This document shows positions 45,386 through 53,734 of a stretch of DNA of 64,000 bases, one piece after another. Source of the stretch: Candidatus Woesebacteria bacterium. Lineage in GTDB: Bacteria > Patescibacteriota > Microgenomatia > UBA1406 > GWC2-37-13. Both the position numbers and the translations under genes were made by a program. Under the pieces are notes generated by a model that saw only the letters and a list, made by a program, of their open reading frames with translations, was not told the DNA's origin and did no database searches. Where the stretch lies: assembly GCA_020429045.1 (NCBI GenBank), contig JAGQLS010000003.1, positions 1 to 64,000 on the forward strand, written 5' to 3'. The first letter of the stretch is position 1. Every line of letters begins with the position of its first letter.

Positions 45386-46597
45386 ATGGACACTCAACTA
45401 GTCGACATCTGTTATCAAAAAGCCATCGCAGGACTGCTAAAAAATAAACTCAACATAGGACTTGCTGCTGCAGAGCCTAAAGAAAAATTAGAAAAAGATT
45501 ACGATACGCTTTTTACTCGCGACACCGCAATTTGCACGCTCGGCATGGTGGCGTCGGGAAACGAGGAACTTATCGCCCTTACCAAACAATCGCTTGACGC
45601 ACTTTCCAATGCTCAGTCCAAAAAAGGTCAATTTCCTTCAAACACGATACCCGAAAAGGGCTGGACCCAATGGTGGATGCCCGGCACAATAGACGGCACG
45701 CTCTGGTGGCCCATCGCCGTGCTCAACTATGTCAAACAAACCGGGGATAGGGAATACTATACCAAACACAAGGAACGCATCGAAAAAGCTTTCACGTGGC
45801 TCACGTATCAAGACACAAATAACGATAATCTCCTCGAACAAGGCGAAGCCGCTGGCTGGGACGACGAGATGCCGCGCATGGGGCTCGTACTGCTAACGAA
45901 CGCGTTGTGGTATTGGCTGGTTTCCCTGCGTATAGAAGTGGAGGAGAGACACGACCTTACAAAGCTAAAAGGTACAATTTATGAAGGGATCAATACCATG
46001 CTCTGGGTGCACAAAAGCCGTGACAACAACATGGATTATATACCAGATAATGAATACACCCGTAACAACACCTTTGCAAAAACATATATCGAGTGGGTGA
46101 ATGCGCGTGTTGTCTATTTGCCGCATTACCTCGGCTTCCTTTCACACAAAACGTATGAAATGCGCTGCGAAACACTGGGAAATGTCTTGGCGTGTATAAC
46201 CGGCCTAGCCGATCATGAAAAGGCAAAACTCATAACCGATCATATCGTGCGCGCCGGCATCAATAAACCTTATCCGATCAAAGTGTTACATCCGCCTATT
46301 TACCCAGGAGAAGAGGATTGGCGCGAATATATGCAAAAAGGCAGGCAAAATTATCCATGGCAGTATCACAACGGCGGCATTTGGCTCTTTGCCGGAGGGT
46401 TTTGGGTCATGTGGCTGGCACAACAAGACAAAGAACGTGCAGAACAAGAGCTTGAGAAACTCGCCCAAGCAAACGCACTCAACGATTGGGCATTTAATGA
46501 ATTTCTCCACGGCCAACATGGCACGCCCATGGGTATCGACAAGCAATCGTGGAGTATGGCGATGTACATAGCAGCCTACAAAGCAGTGAAAAAATAA
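45386..46597 (+). CDS. Alpha/alpha six-hairpin glycosidase (GH100/amylo-glucosidase-like)
   Basis: A 403-residue protein without signal peptide, hence cytoplasmic. It shows LFTRDTAICTLGMVASG, TIDGTLWWPIAVLNYV, AAGWDDEMPR, PWQYHNGGIWLFAGGFWV and HGTPMGIDKQSWSMAMYIAAY, the pattern of (alpha/alpha)6 glycosidases such as neutral invertases and debranching glucosidases. The ATG at 45386 is chosen over an upstream TTG. It precedes nagB by four bases. Sucrose or an alpha-glucan oligosaccharide is a reasonable substrate; the motifs do not decide. Confidence 0.75.
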   Translation: MDTQLVDICYQKAIAGLLKNKLNIGLAAAEPKEKLEKDYDTLFTRDTAICTLGMVASGNEELIALTKQSLDALSNAQSKKGQFPSNTIPEKGWTQWWMPGTIDGTLWWPIAVLNYVKQTGDREYYTKHKERIEKAFTWLTYQDTNNDNLLEQGEAAGWDDEMPRMGLVLLTNALWYWLVSLRIEVEERHDLTKLKGTIYEGINTMLWVHKSRDNNMDYIPDNEYTRNNTFAKTYIEWVNARVVYLPHYLGFLSHKTYEMRCETLGNVLACITGLADHEKAKLITDHIVRAGINKPYPIKVLHPPIYPGEEDWREYMQKGRQNYPWQYHNGGIWLFAGGFWVMWLAQQDKERAEQELEKLAQANALNDWAFNEFLHGQHGTPMGIDKQSWSMAMYIAAYKAVKK

Positions 46598-46601
46598 TAC
46601 T

Positions 46602-47363
46602 ATGCAGATTATTTCGTGTTCCAATTACGATCAGCTTTCTCAAAAGCTTGCTAACCAGATTGCGCAAGAGGTGAAACACTTGCTGAAAATGCGAAAAAAG
46701 TGTGTTTTGGTCGTGCCTACCGGCTCCTCTCCGCGAGGGCTGTATGAAGCACTAATCCCACTGTTGAAAGACGTTGATCTTGCCAATCTTCACATCGTGA
46801 GCCTCGACGAATATTACCCGATGAAAAAAACCAGCCCCCACAGCTATTTTCAAGAAATTTACACTCTACTGCTTGAACCACTGCACAGGGCAAACCCAAC
46901 GTTTCGCTTTGATCATGCGTATATACCAAATGGGGAAGCACCTGATCCGTTCAAAGAATGTGAACAATTTGATCAAAAAATATATCGACTGGGAGGACTC
47001 GATATAGTGGTTTTAGGGCTTGGGGTAAATGGGCATATCGCATTTAACGAACCTGGGTCAAGACTCGAAGAGACAACCCGCCTTGTTCAGATTGCGCAAT
47101 CAACCAAACAAAGCAATAGTCGATTTTTTGAACATAAGGATGAAGTCCCCAAGCGGGCCATCACCTTAGGACTCAAGACGATTGTGTCGGCACAAAACAT
47201 CTATGTCATCGTGACAGGGGAGAGTAAAAACACGATCATAAACAAGATTATGAACCTTGCCGAACCGACGAGCGCCATACCCGCGAGCTATCTTTTGCAT
47301 CACAAAAGCGTTTTTTGGTACATAAACGAGCATGATATCCACCTCAAAACAGCACTTGCATAA
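46602..47363 (+). CDS. nagB: Glucosamine-6-phosphate deaminase
   Basis: A 253-residue NagB-fold enzyme with VVPTGSSPRGLYEAL near residue 38, SLDEYYPM near residue 67 (catalytic Asp) and VLGLGVNGHIAFNEPGS near residue 138 (active-site His). It interconverts glucosamine 6-phosphate and fructose 6-phosphate, joining amino-sugar supply to glycolysis. It is the second gene of the glycosidase unit. Length and motifs are normal. Confidence 0.92.
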   Translation: MQIISCSNYDQLSQKLANQIAQEVKHLLKMRKKCVLVVPTGSSPRGLYEALIPLLKDVDLANLHIVSLDEYYPMKKTSPHSYFQEIYTLLLEPLHRANPTFRFDHAYIPNGEAPDPFKECEQFDQKIYRLGGLDIVVLGLGVNGHIAFNEPGSRLEETTRLVQIAQSTKQSNSRFFEHKDEVPKRAITLGLKTIVSAQNIYVIVTGESKNTIINKIMNLAEPTSAIPASYLLHHKSVFWYINEHDIHLKTALA

Positions 47364-47400
47364 AAACTATAGTAAATAATTTTGAACTGTTTTATTTTAA

Positions 47401-47442
47401 TATTTATAGCGCTTTAATATTTATTCAATAAATCGCTAAATA
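47401..47442. other. AT-rich nested inverted repeats after nagB
   Basis: In the 132-base gap 47364-47495, an inner stem ATTTAT/ATAAAT (47419-47424 with 47428-47433) is enclosed by TATTTA-TA-GCG (47401-47411) and CGC-TAAATA (47434-47442). It could end nagB transcription or regulate the following gene. No T-tract follows, so an intrinsic terminator is doubtful. Confidence 0.3.
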
Positions 47443-47482
47443 CTCCATCTAGTTTTTTTAGCTTCATAACAAAGAAATATTG

Positions 47483-47488
47483 TATAAT
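47483..47488 (+). promoter_or_regulatory. -10 box giving a leaderless start for the 1231-residue protein
   Basis: TATAAT ends 7 bases before the ATG at 47496. No clear -35 box and no ribosome site are present. The spacing is the same as at 3279-3292 and 56707-56699. Confidence 0.6.
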
Positions 47489-47495
47489 ATATATC

Positions 47496-50400
47496 ATGTT
47501 GCACGAACAAATTACCACAGCCGTTCCTGAACAGAAGTTGCGTGAATTATTTCTATGGGCTAAAAACAAAGAACCAAACAAATTCTCATGTTTGTGCTAC
47601 AGTCTCTTTCAACAATATTCTGTGGGAGTGCTTTCTGCAGAACAGTTTCAAGAAATATTTGCAGATTCTTTTGAAGATAGCAAAATCGCTACTGACAAAT
47701 TTCTTTCCATAGATCCTCAATGTTTGGATCTTGTCATCTCTGGCGAATATTTACAACAAGATTTTTATAGTCAGAGAGCTTGTATCATACAGGCTGGATT
47801 AGATTCATTCACAGCTGACCCACATAGCGCAACAGTATTTATCAATGAACTGAGCTATCGTATTGAAACTATCAATAATCTTATTCAGCAACAAGCGGTT
47901 CGATTCGATCAAAATGAAATTCAACAACTATTACTGCCTTGGGCTGACATTATCCAAGGAAGTTATATATTTCCAACAACAAATGGTAACAATGTAGTAC
48001 ATAATTTAAGAAACGTACTTGCTCAAACTGCCCAATTGGTAGGAGGTTTAGATCCCGCGTTAATAGAACGACTCTGTCCTAATATAACGACTGATAATAA
48101 TTGTGAAGTTCCTCAAAAAATAAAAGAGCAAAGGAGAAAAATGATCGACAGACTACGTACGATCTTTGATTGCGATCCAATAGATATTGAAGCTTGGCTT
48201 CAAAGTGCACAACAAACGTTACAACATCCTTCTCTTGAGAAATTACAAGAACTTACTGGCACAGAGCGTTTTGTTGGTAATCTCATACGTATCTTCACTA
48301 CAGATCTTGGGTTAACGTTACCTCTATCGCTCAACATTGCTTTTGATCGACCGCCCGTAGATGCCAATGACGCAAGTGGAGATCCTTATCTTGCTTCATT
48401 TCCTGCCTACTTTAATCCTTTTCTTCAAAAAATAGGTGTCGACGCGGGTTTTCCTCCTTCCACTATATTAGCACAGCTTAGCCTTCATGAAGTTGGTCAT
48501 GCTGCCATGAACCACAATATACCTCCTTCTGATGATATGGATCATGAACTTTATCGACTCACATATCAGGCCATACCCAACCCTCACGAAGAAATTGTCT
48601 CTATTTGTCTCGAGCGGTGGTTTACGCAATATCAAGAATTGCTCGGAATTGAAACACAAGGCCCAACAACAAGAAAACGTCTCCTGGCTGGTCGAGCACT
48701 AGCAGATATCATGCGAAATTACTCTGGTCAATCCGCGCAGCAAGTTATTGATTTACTTCGAAGGTTTGGTAATTTTTCTCGCGATGAAATTGGCCGGATT
48801 ATTCGATATGTTGACGATAATCCTGGAGCGTATTTGCTTGGTCATTTCGTTATTCCGGAGATGATCTATCAACAAGCTGAACGCAAAGGATATAACGTGA
48901 ACCAATTTCTCCACTGGGTGGCAGATGAATATATTAATAACGGAGCATTTCGGCAATGTTCAATGGTGCGTACTTTTAACCAAGCGCCAGATATGGGTCC
49001 GTACGGTGAAGCACAGCAAGCAAGCGGAGCATGGAAAAGGTTTGCTCAAATTGCACAAAAACTTCCTCCCATGTCGGAGGAACAAATAGTTGCGCTTGCT
49101 CGGGTCAAACCCGAGGCTGCATTGTTGCGGGCGACGGATAAACAAACAATATTAACTATATTGCGCAATCTTACTACTTCTTCTCATTCAAAAATCGAAG
49201 GGGAAACCAGTCCTCCTCCTGAAATTACTGATTATCATAATTTGGATTTTTCTGGACTTATGCAAACGCTTGAGGAAAAAACTAGGAGAGAGATTGAACG
49301 AATCTTCAAGACCTATTCCTTAGTCGATTATTTCCCTATCCTTAATATGCATGTGATGATTGAAGAAATGATGCTTGTGCTATATGTTATTTCTCACAGG
49401 TCACCAGAGATTCAAAACGACCACGGTATAAAAGAACACCTATTAGCATATTTAAATATGCAGAAAAATAACCTTCTGGAGGTTGATTTATCTGCATATA
49501 GTGGAAATCAGATAAAACGACTTGATGATTTTTTCAAAGGTACAGCAGACATGCTTTCTGAGATCTTCGAACAAATCACCATACCAGATGATTTACTTCT
49601 TGAATATCACGCCTTCAGAGATGCGTTGCGGTTTTATATACCAAACCGTATACGCTCTACACCTCCTACAGAACCCAAGAGAAGGCCGATTGCTCATGAT
49701 ATACAAAGAGTTGAGAACTATTGTATTGATCTCTTTGATAAACCCATTGATGATATTCAAACTATGATTAGGTATTGGCTGATGCAACACATGCAAGTTA
49801 TGGAAGAAGCATCTCTACCCAGAGATCAAATCGCTGCAACGCAAACCGCTCTCAACATGACAACGCGTTTGCCGCATATTCTGGGCATGCCATTGTATCC
49901 TACTGTAGGTGTTCTACCATCACCAGAATTATATGCTAGTACCGCAACTTGGCATACTATTCCTGCAAAAATGCATTTTGTTCTGCCAAGTCCAGTTGAC
50001 CAAAAAACATTAGTTGAATTTGTAGCTGAAAGTATAGTAAGTGCAAGCGATGAACAAGAGTCACAATTTCTACTTTGGGCAAATCTTTTTGAACAAGTAA
50101 GCGAATATATTGCTTGGAGAGATAGAGATAAACAAAAAGATAATGACCCTAATATAACTTTTAGACATAATCAAACGTCTTGTGATATTGGTGAAGCACT
50201 CCTTAGCGATACTGATGTGCGCAAATTTATTGAAGAAAGCGCAGGAAAAGGAAATCTAAATCAAATAATCAAACGAGTTGAAGAATATTTTAAACAAAAA
50301 CGCCAAACCCAGGATAATGCTCAACTAATTGCTGTACAAGGCGGTCAAGAAAAAATATTTTCTGCGCTTGCTTCTTCTTTCGAAGAAATAGGTGGTCGAG

Positions 50401-51191
50401 TGGGTATGTATTTTGAAATGATGTCTATGCTTTTTAACAAACTTCCCACCTCAAATCCTGTTCGAATGTTCCTCTGCGCCGAACAAACAACAGTTATGCC
50501 TCAAAATAGCCCATTCGTGCCCCCAAAAGATATGAACTTTGAGCAGATTGGGTATCGTGAATTTATGACAAATGTTACAAGATCAGTATTGCTCAATCTT
50601 ATTCCTGATCAAGAACTCATTGATCCAAACATTTGGGAAATCCTACCAGGTATTGCAGTGCACGAACAATTCCATGGTTATCGAGAAGCGGCAATTCAAT
50701 TGGCTCAGAATCAACATGCTCCTTCATGTTTTGCGTACGGCCCACATCACGAAAGCTTTCCAACCGCTATGGCGTATATTTGTCTCAAAGATATATTCGA
50801 AAGAGCCGACCTTGCTAACGCGTATCTTATGTACAATATGACGCGCGCGCTCGGCGACATATGTACTAATACAGATAGTGCCTTTACGGTAACTAACTTA
50901 GCTGATTTATATGAACAAACACTCCAGCATGCTGGAGCCGCCTGGTATTTAGGCGCCTCCCATTTAAGTATATTTTTAAGCAATCCCTTAGAGTATGTTG
51001 CGTATGTTGCTGAGTTTCCAGAATGGCTTCAATTGTATAACAAACTAAGAGATATGAATCTGAGTTCTGTTCAAGCCATACAAACACTCACCACCCTCAG
51101 TAGGTACAAGCCTCATTGGATTCTTGAGACTATTCAATCAAACCCCAAATATCTTGATGATCTTCCTTCTTTTTTTGACGATGCAGATTAG
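47496..51191 (+). CDS. Giant cytoplasmic protein with two HExxH metalloprotease-like motifs
   Basis: A 1231-residue protein with no signal peptide or membrane helix. It holds LSLHEVGHAAMNH (His331, Glu332, His335), with a candidate third ligand at Glu365/366 in NPHEEIV. A second motif is GIAVHEQFHGYREA (His1056, Glu1057, His1060), with a candidate third ligand Glu1086 in HHESFPTAMAY. Both sites look like gluzincin centres, so the protein may be two diverged protease units joined by about 600 helical residues. It is transcribed alone. I do not recognise the family. Peptidase activity is inferred from motif geometry only. Confidence 0.7.
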   Translation: MLHEQITTAVPEQKLRELFLWAKNKEPNKFSCLCYSLFQQYSVGVLSAEQFQEIFADSFEDSKIATDKFLSIDPQCLDLVISGEYLQQDFYSQRACIIQAGLDSFTADPHSATVFINELSYRIETINNLIQQQAVRFDQNEIQQLLLPWADIIQGSYIFPTTNGNNVVHNLRNVLAQTAQLVGGLDPALIERLCPNITTDNNCEVPQKIKEQRRKMIDRLRTIFDCDPIDIEAWLQSAQQTLQHPSLEKLQELTGTERFVGNLIRIFTTDLGLTLPLSLNIAFDRPPVDANDASGDPYLASFPAYFNPFLQKIGVDAGFPPSTILAQLSLHEVGHAAMNHNIPPSDDMDHELYRLTYQAIPNPHEEIVSICLERWFTQYQELLGIETQGPTTRKRLLAGRALADIMRNYSGQSAQQVIDLLRRFGNFSRDEIGRIIRYVDDNPGAYLLGHFVIPEMIYQQAERKGYNVNQFLHWVADEYINNGAFRQCSMVRTFNQAPDMGPYGEAQQASGAWKRFAQIAQKLPPMSEEQIVALARVKPEAALLRATDKQTILTILRNLTTSSHSKIEGETSPPPEITDYHNLDFSGLMQTLEEKTRREIERIFKTYSLVDYFPILNMHVMIEEMMLVLYVISHRSPEIQNDHGIKEHLLAYLNMQKNNLLEVDLSAYSGNQIKRLDDFFKGTADMLSEIFEQITIPDDLLLEYHAFRDALRFYIPNRIRSTPPTEPKRRPIAHDIQRVENYCIDLFDKPIDDIQTMIRYWLMQHMQVMEEASLPRDQIAATQTALNMTTRLPHILGMPLYPTVGVLPSPELYASTATWHTIPAKMHFVLPSPVDQKTLVEFVAESIVSASDEQESQFLLWANLFEQVSEYIAWRDRDKQKDNDPNITFRHNQTSCDIGEALLSDTDVRKFIEESAGKGNLNQIIKRVEEYFKQKRQTQDNAQLIAVQGGQEKIFSALASSFEEIGGRVGMYFEMMSMLFNKLPTSNPVRMFLCAEQTTVMPQNSPFVPPKDMNFEQIGYREFMTNVTRSVLLNLIPDQELIDPNIWEILPGIAVHEQFHGYREAAIQLAQNQHAPSCFAYGPHHESFPTAMAYICLKDIFERADLANAYLMYNMTRALGDICTNTDSAFTVTNLADLYEQTLQHAGAAWYLGASHLSIFLSNPLEYVAYVAEFPEWLQLYNKLRDMNLSSVQAIQTLTTLSRYKPHWILETIQSNPKYLDDLPSFFDDAD

Positions 51192-51207
51192 AAATCGATA
51201 ATATCAC

Positions 51208-51236
51208 TTGCATAATGGATATGGGCAAGCTATAAT
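51208..51236 (+). promoter_or_regulatory. Sigma70-type promoter of the RRM gene
   Basis: TTGCAT (51208-51213) and TATAAT (51231-51236) are separated by exactly 17 bases, the best promoter in the window. Transcription would start near 51243 and leave an untranslated leader of about 84 bases before the ATG at 51327, unlike most genes here. Confidence 0.65.
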
Positions 51237-51313
51237 TTAGGACATTACTTAATTCATCAGACTGCATATATTCTTCCAAGGTAATAAACTGCAATTTGAA
51301 CTTCACGAGAAAT

Positions 51314-51321
51314 GAGGTGAT
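51314..51321 (+). promoter_or_regulatory. Strong Shine-Dalgarno site (GAGGTGAT)
   Basis: GAGGTGAT lies 5 bases before the ATG at 51327 and matches the 16S anti-Shine-Dalgarno sequence over eight bases. It fixes the RRM start and is the only clear site of this kind I noticed in the window. Confidence 0.7.
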
Positions 51322-51326
51322 AGCGC

Positions 51327-51665
51327 ATGCAAAATAAAGTATATGTTGGCAATCTGCCATACCGTTTGACCATAGAAGAGCTTAAGGCTCACTTTTCACC
51401 AGCCGGTACCATCGTTGATGCCATAATCATCCGCGATCGTCAAACAAACCGATCAAAAGGATTTGGATTTGTTGAATTCGAAACCGACGAAATGGCTCAA
51501 AAAGCTATTGAAATGTTTCATCAGCAAGAACTGGATGGTCGCACACTTGTCGTCAATATCGCACGACCAAAGGCAAACAACAACGAACGAAGATTTGAAA
51601 GACCCGTTCAAGAAGCACAAGAAACAACTGACGAAGCACAAGACGACAATGGTGATACAATGTAA
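51327..51665 (+). CDS. RRM-type RNA-binding protein
   Basis: A 112-residue protein with one RRM. RNP2 is KVYVGNLPY at residues 3-11 and RNP1 is RSKGFGFVEF near residue 42, followed by a short acidic, glutamine-rich tail (EAQETTDEAQDD). It resembles the small single-RRM proteins of cyanobacteria and other bacteria, which bind RNA and often respond to cold. It has a strong promoter, a long leader and the best ribosome site here, suggesting high expression. It ends two bases before a flippase gene. Confidence 0.92.
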   Translation: MQNKVYVGNLPYRLTIEELKAHFSPAGTIVDAIIIRDRQTNRSKGFGFVEFETDEMAQKAIEMFHQQELDGRTLVVNIARPKANNNERRFERPVQEAQETTDEAQDDNGDTM

Positions 51666-51667
51666 CC

Positions 51668-52945
51668 ATGAAAGAAAAAGCGTTGCGATTCCTGAAGGAC
51701 CCTACGAGTATTCACATTGCCGTGAATACTATAGGAAACTATCTGAATGTTGCATTCACCGCGGTGTTTGCAATCATTCTGGTTCGCATCATGACTCCGG
51801 CACAGTACGGAGAATTGAGCGTCCTTTTGGGAATCGCATACGTCATGGCAAGTGTTTTAGAATTCGGAACTGTCGCTACAATCTACTCTACCATTCCTGA
51901 TCTTTACCTTTCGAAAAGCAAACGCATCTACCAATTTGTCAAAAGCACGTTTGTCTATCAATCGAGTTTTTCACTTTTGGTGCTAGGAATATTGTTTGTT
52001 TTTTTTCCTCAACTTAATGTTGTTTTTTTCAAAACTCACGCAACAGGAACCACGTTAAGCGTAACCGTTATTTCCGCGCTCTTTTTCATTTGGCAGAACT
52101 TTTGTACCAATATTTTGTTTGCGGCAAAAAAATTCACAAGAGCCAATGTCTATCTCAATACCGCAAACGTGGTCAAACTAGGGGCAATTTTATTGCTTGC
52201 ACAGGTGGGGAAAATCGATGTGAGCGCTGTCATTGTCATCTTCGGGATCGTTGGACCGCTTGTCTTTTTTGCCATGGCATTTGCAAAAAGCGGAAAACAT
52301 ATTGTGCAGGCTGTCACAGCGCCGGTGAAGAAAGAAGAATTTAAATTTAAATACACGTTTACCTACTTTTTGGCGACGCAGTTTTACAATGTTGGGCTGC
52401 GCATGGATCTGTTTTTGCTCTCATTCTACGGATTGCGCAACGAAGTAGGGTACTATGCCTTATCGCAAAAGATTATTTTAAGTATCATCACGTCTATCGT
52501 GAGCATCACACAGGTACTTTCGCCAGGGTTTGCTGTAGTGAAGACAAAAACCGCGATCGTAAAACAATTGAAAAAAGGACTGCTGTATATGCTCGTGCCA
52601 TGCGCGGTGTTTTTAGCACTTTTTGTAACACCGGCCTCTATTTTCTCGTTGGTCTTTACCGAAAATTTCGGTGAAACAGCAGCCATCACGCACGTGCTGA
52701 GTTTGCCGTTTATCCTCAACGCTCTTGGGAGTGTACCAATGCTTTTTTTGCTTTACACCGTCAAAAAACCAGTGCCCATTTTGATAGGCAACATATTCTT
52801 TTTTGTAGCGATGACCGTGGGTTCGTATGTGCTCATCCCGCAGTACGGTGTGTTTGGTCCGCCTATCGCCATCACAATCGGCTTTCTGCTTGCGATTGCG
52901 ATACAACTTGTTATTTCATATCGCTATATTATTTCGTATACTTAA
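51668..52945 (+). CDS. Wzx-type polysaccharide flippase (MOP superfamily)
   Basis: A 425-residue protein with about 12 hydrophobic helices. It has NTIGNYLNVAFTAVFAIILV near the N-terminus, then RIMTPAQYGELSVLLG, the common opening of O-unit flippases. It starts two bases after the RRM gene and eight bases before a membrane-anchored protein, so all three may share a transcript. It lies outside the main glycan block, so its substrate could be another lipid-linked glycan. Confidence 0.85.
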   Translation: MKEKALRFLKDPTSIHIAVNTIGNYLNVAFTAVFAIILVRIMTPAQYGELSVLLGIAYVMASVLEFGTVATIYSTIPDLYLSKSKRIYQFVKSTFVYQSSFSLLVLGILFVFFPQLNVVFFKTHATGTTLSVTVISALFFIWQNFCTNILFAAKKFTRANVYLNTANVVKLGAILLLAQVGKIDVSAVIVIFGIVGPLVFFAMAFAKSGKHIVQAVTAPVKKEEFKFKYTFTYFLATQFYNVGLRMDLFLLSFYGLRNEVGYYALSQKIILSIITSIVSITQVLSPGFAVVKTKTAIVKQLKKGLLYMLVPCAVFLALFVTPASIFSLVFTENFGETAAITHVLSLPFILNALGSVPMLFLLYTVKKPVPILIGNIFFFVAMTVGSYVLIPQYGVFGPPIAITIGFLLAIAIQLVISYRYIISYT

Positions 52946-52953
52946 TAATTAAC

Positions 52954-53715
52954 ATGTTGGAACAAAATACATTTAACAAAAAACACCTCTTCATGTTGGT
53001 TGGTTTTCTGATTATAAGTTTTATTTTTATTTTTGGAGTAATAATTTTCAATATCTTCTTCATCCAAAAAATACCAACTTCGCAACCCAAAATAGATAAA
53101 AATAACTATCAAGAATTGTTTACCATTACAGGTATTGTACGCACGTCGGGTCTAACTCAAGAAGAAAAAAAACTGTTTAAGCTGACCGATGGATCTTATC
53201 AAGTAACAGAACTTGATCAAAACAAATACGCAATAGGCGGACTTTTTCTTGAAGGCGATATGGATTTCGCATCTTATATTAATGTATGCGTCGCCGTAAC
53301 AGGCACAATAGATCCTCGTTGGGTAGAAGCCATTATTCACAATTCAACCCTACAGGGTCGATATACGTACGATCGCTTTGCAATGAATGTCACCCATATG
53401 GCTACTTTGGGTTTAGAATACTGTACCTATACATTACCGGGACAAGAATTATTCACTGGAGAAAATAAAACTCTAACTGGTACTATTCTTACTTTTTCAC
53501 GACCAGCTCCAGATATTGCTTATGACTATGTCCTTATAACATCTCATCCAAATACACTCGAAAGTGAAGAGGTGATTCTCGTACCTCAAAACTATCAAAT
53601 TCTTTCTGCAATTAATGAAGGTGTTGGCCAGAAAATAACTGTATCAGGAACAATGCAACAAGGGTATGCAGAGTCACAGTATCTACACGTAACGCGAGTA
53701 ACAAATGTAAAATGA
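52954..53715 (+). CDS. Membrane-anchored protein with OB-like repeats, unknown function
   Basis: A 253-residue protein. One hydrophobic helix near residues 12-35 is followed by a beta-rich extracellular part with two similar segments ending in VAVTGTIDP and ITVSGTMQQG. Each follows a strand that begins TGIVR or LTGTIL, as in small OB-fold or NfeD/YgiW-like domains. No catalytic motif is visible. It is the last gene of the RRM-flippase unit. I do not recognise the family. Confidence 0.55.
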   Translation: MLEQNTFNKKHLFMLVGFLIISFIFIFGVIIFNIFFIQKIPTSQPKIDKNNYQELFTITGIVRTSGLTQEEKKLFKLTDGSYQVTELDQNKYAIGGLFLEGDMDFASYINVCVAVTGTIDPRWVEAIIHNSTLQGRYTYDRFAMNVTHMATLGLEYCTYTLPGQELFTGENKTLTGTILTFSRPAPDIAYDYVLITSHPNTLESEEVILVPQNYQILSAINEGVGQKITVSGTMQQGYAESQYLHVTRVTNVK

Positions 53716-53734
53716 AACAAATTGTTCTATTTGC

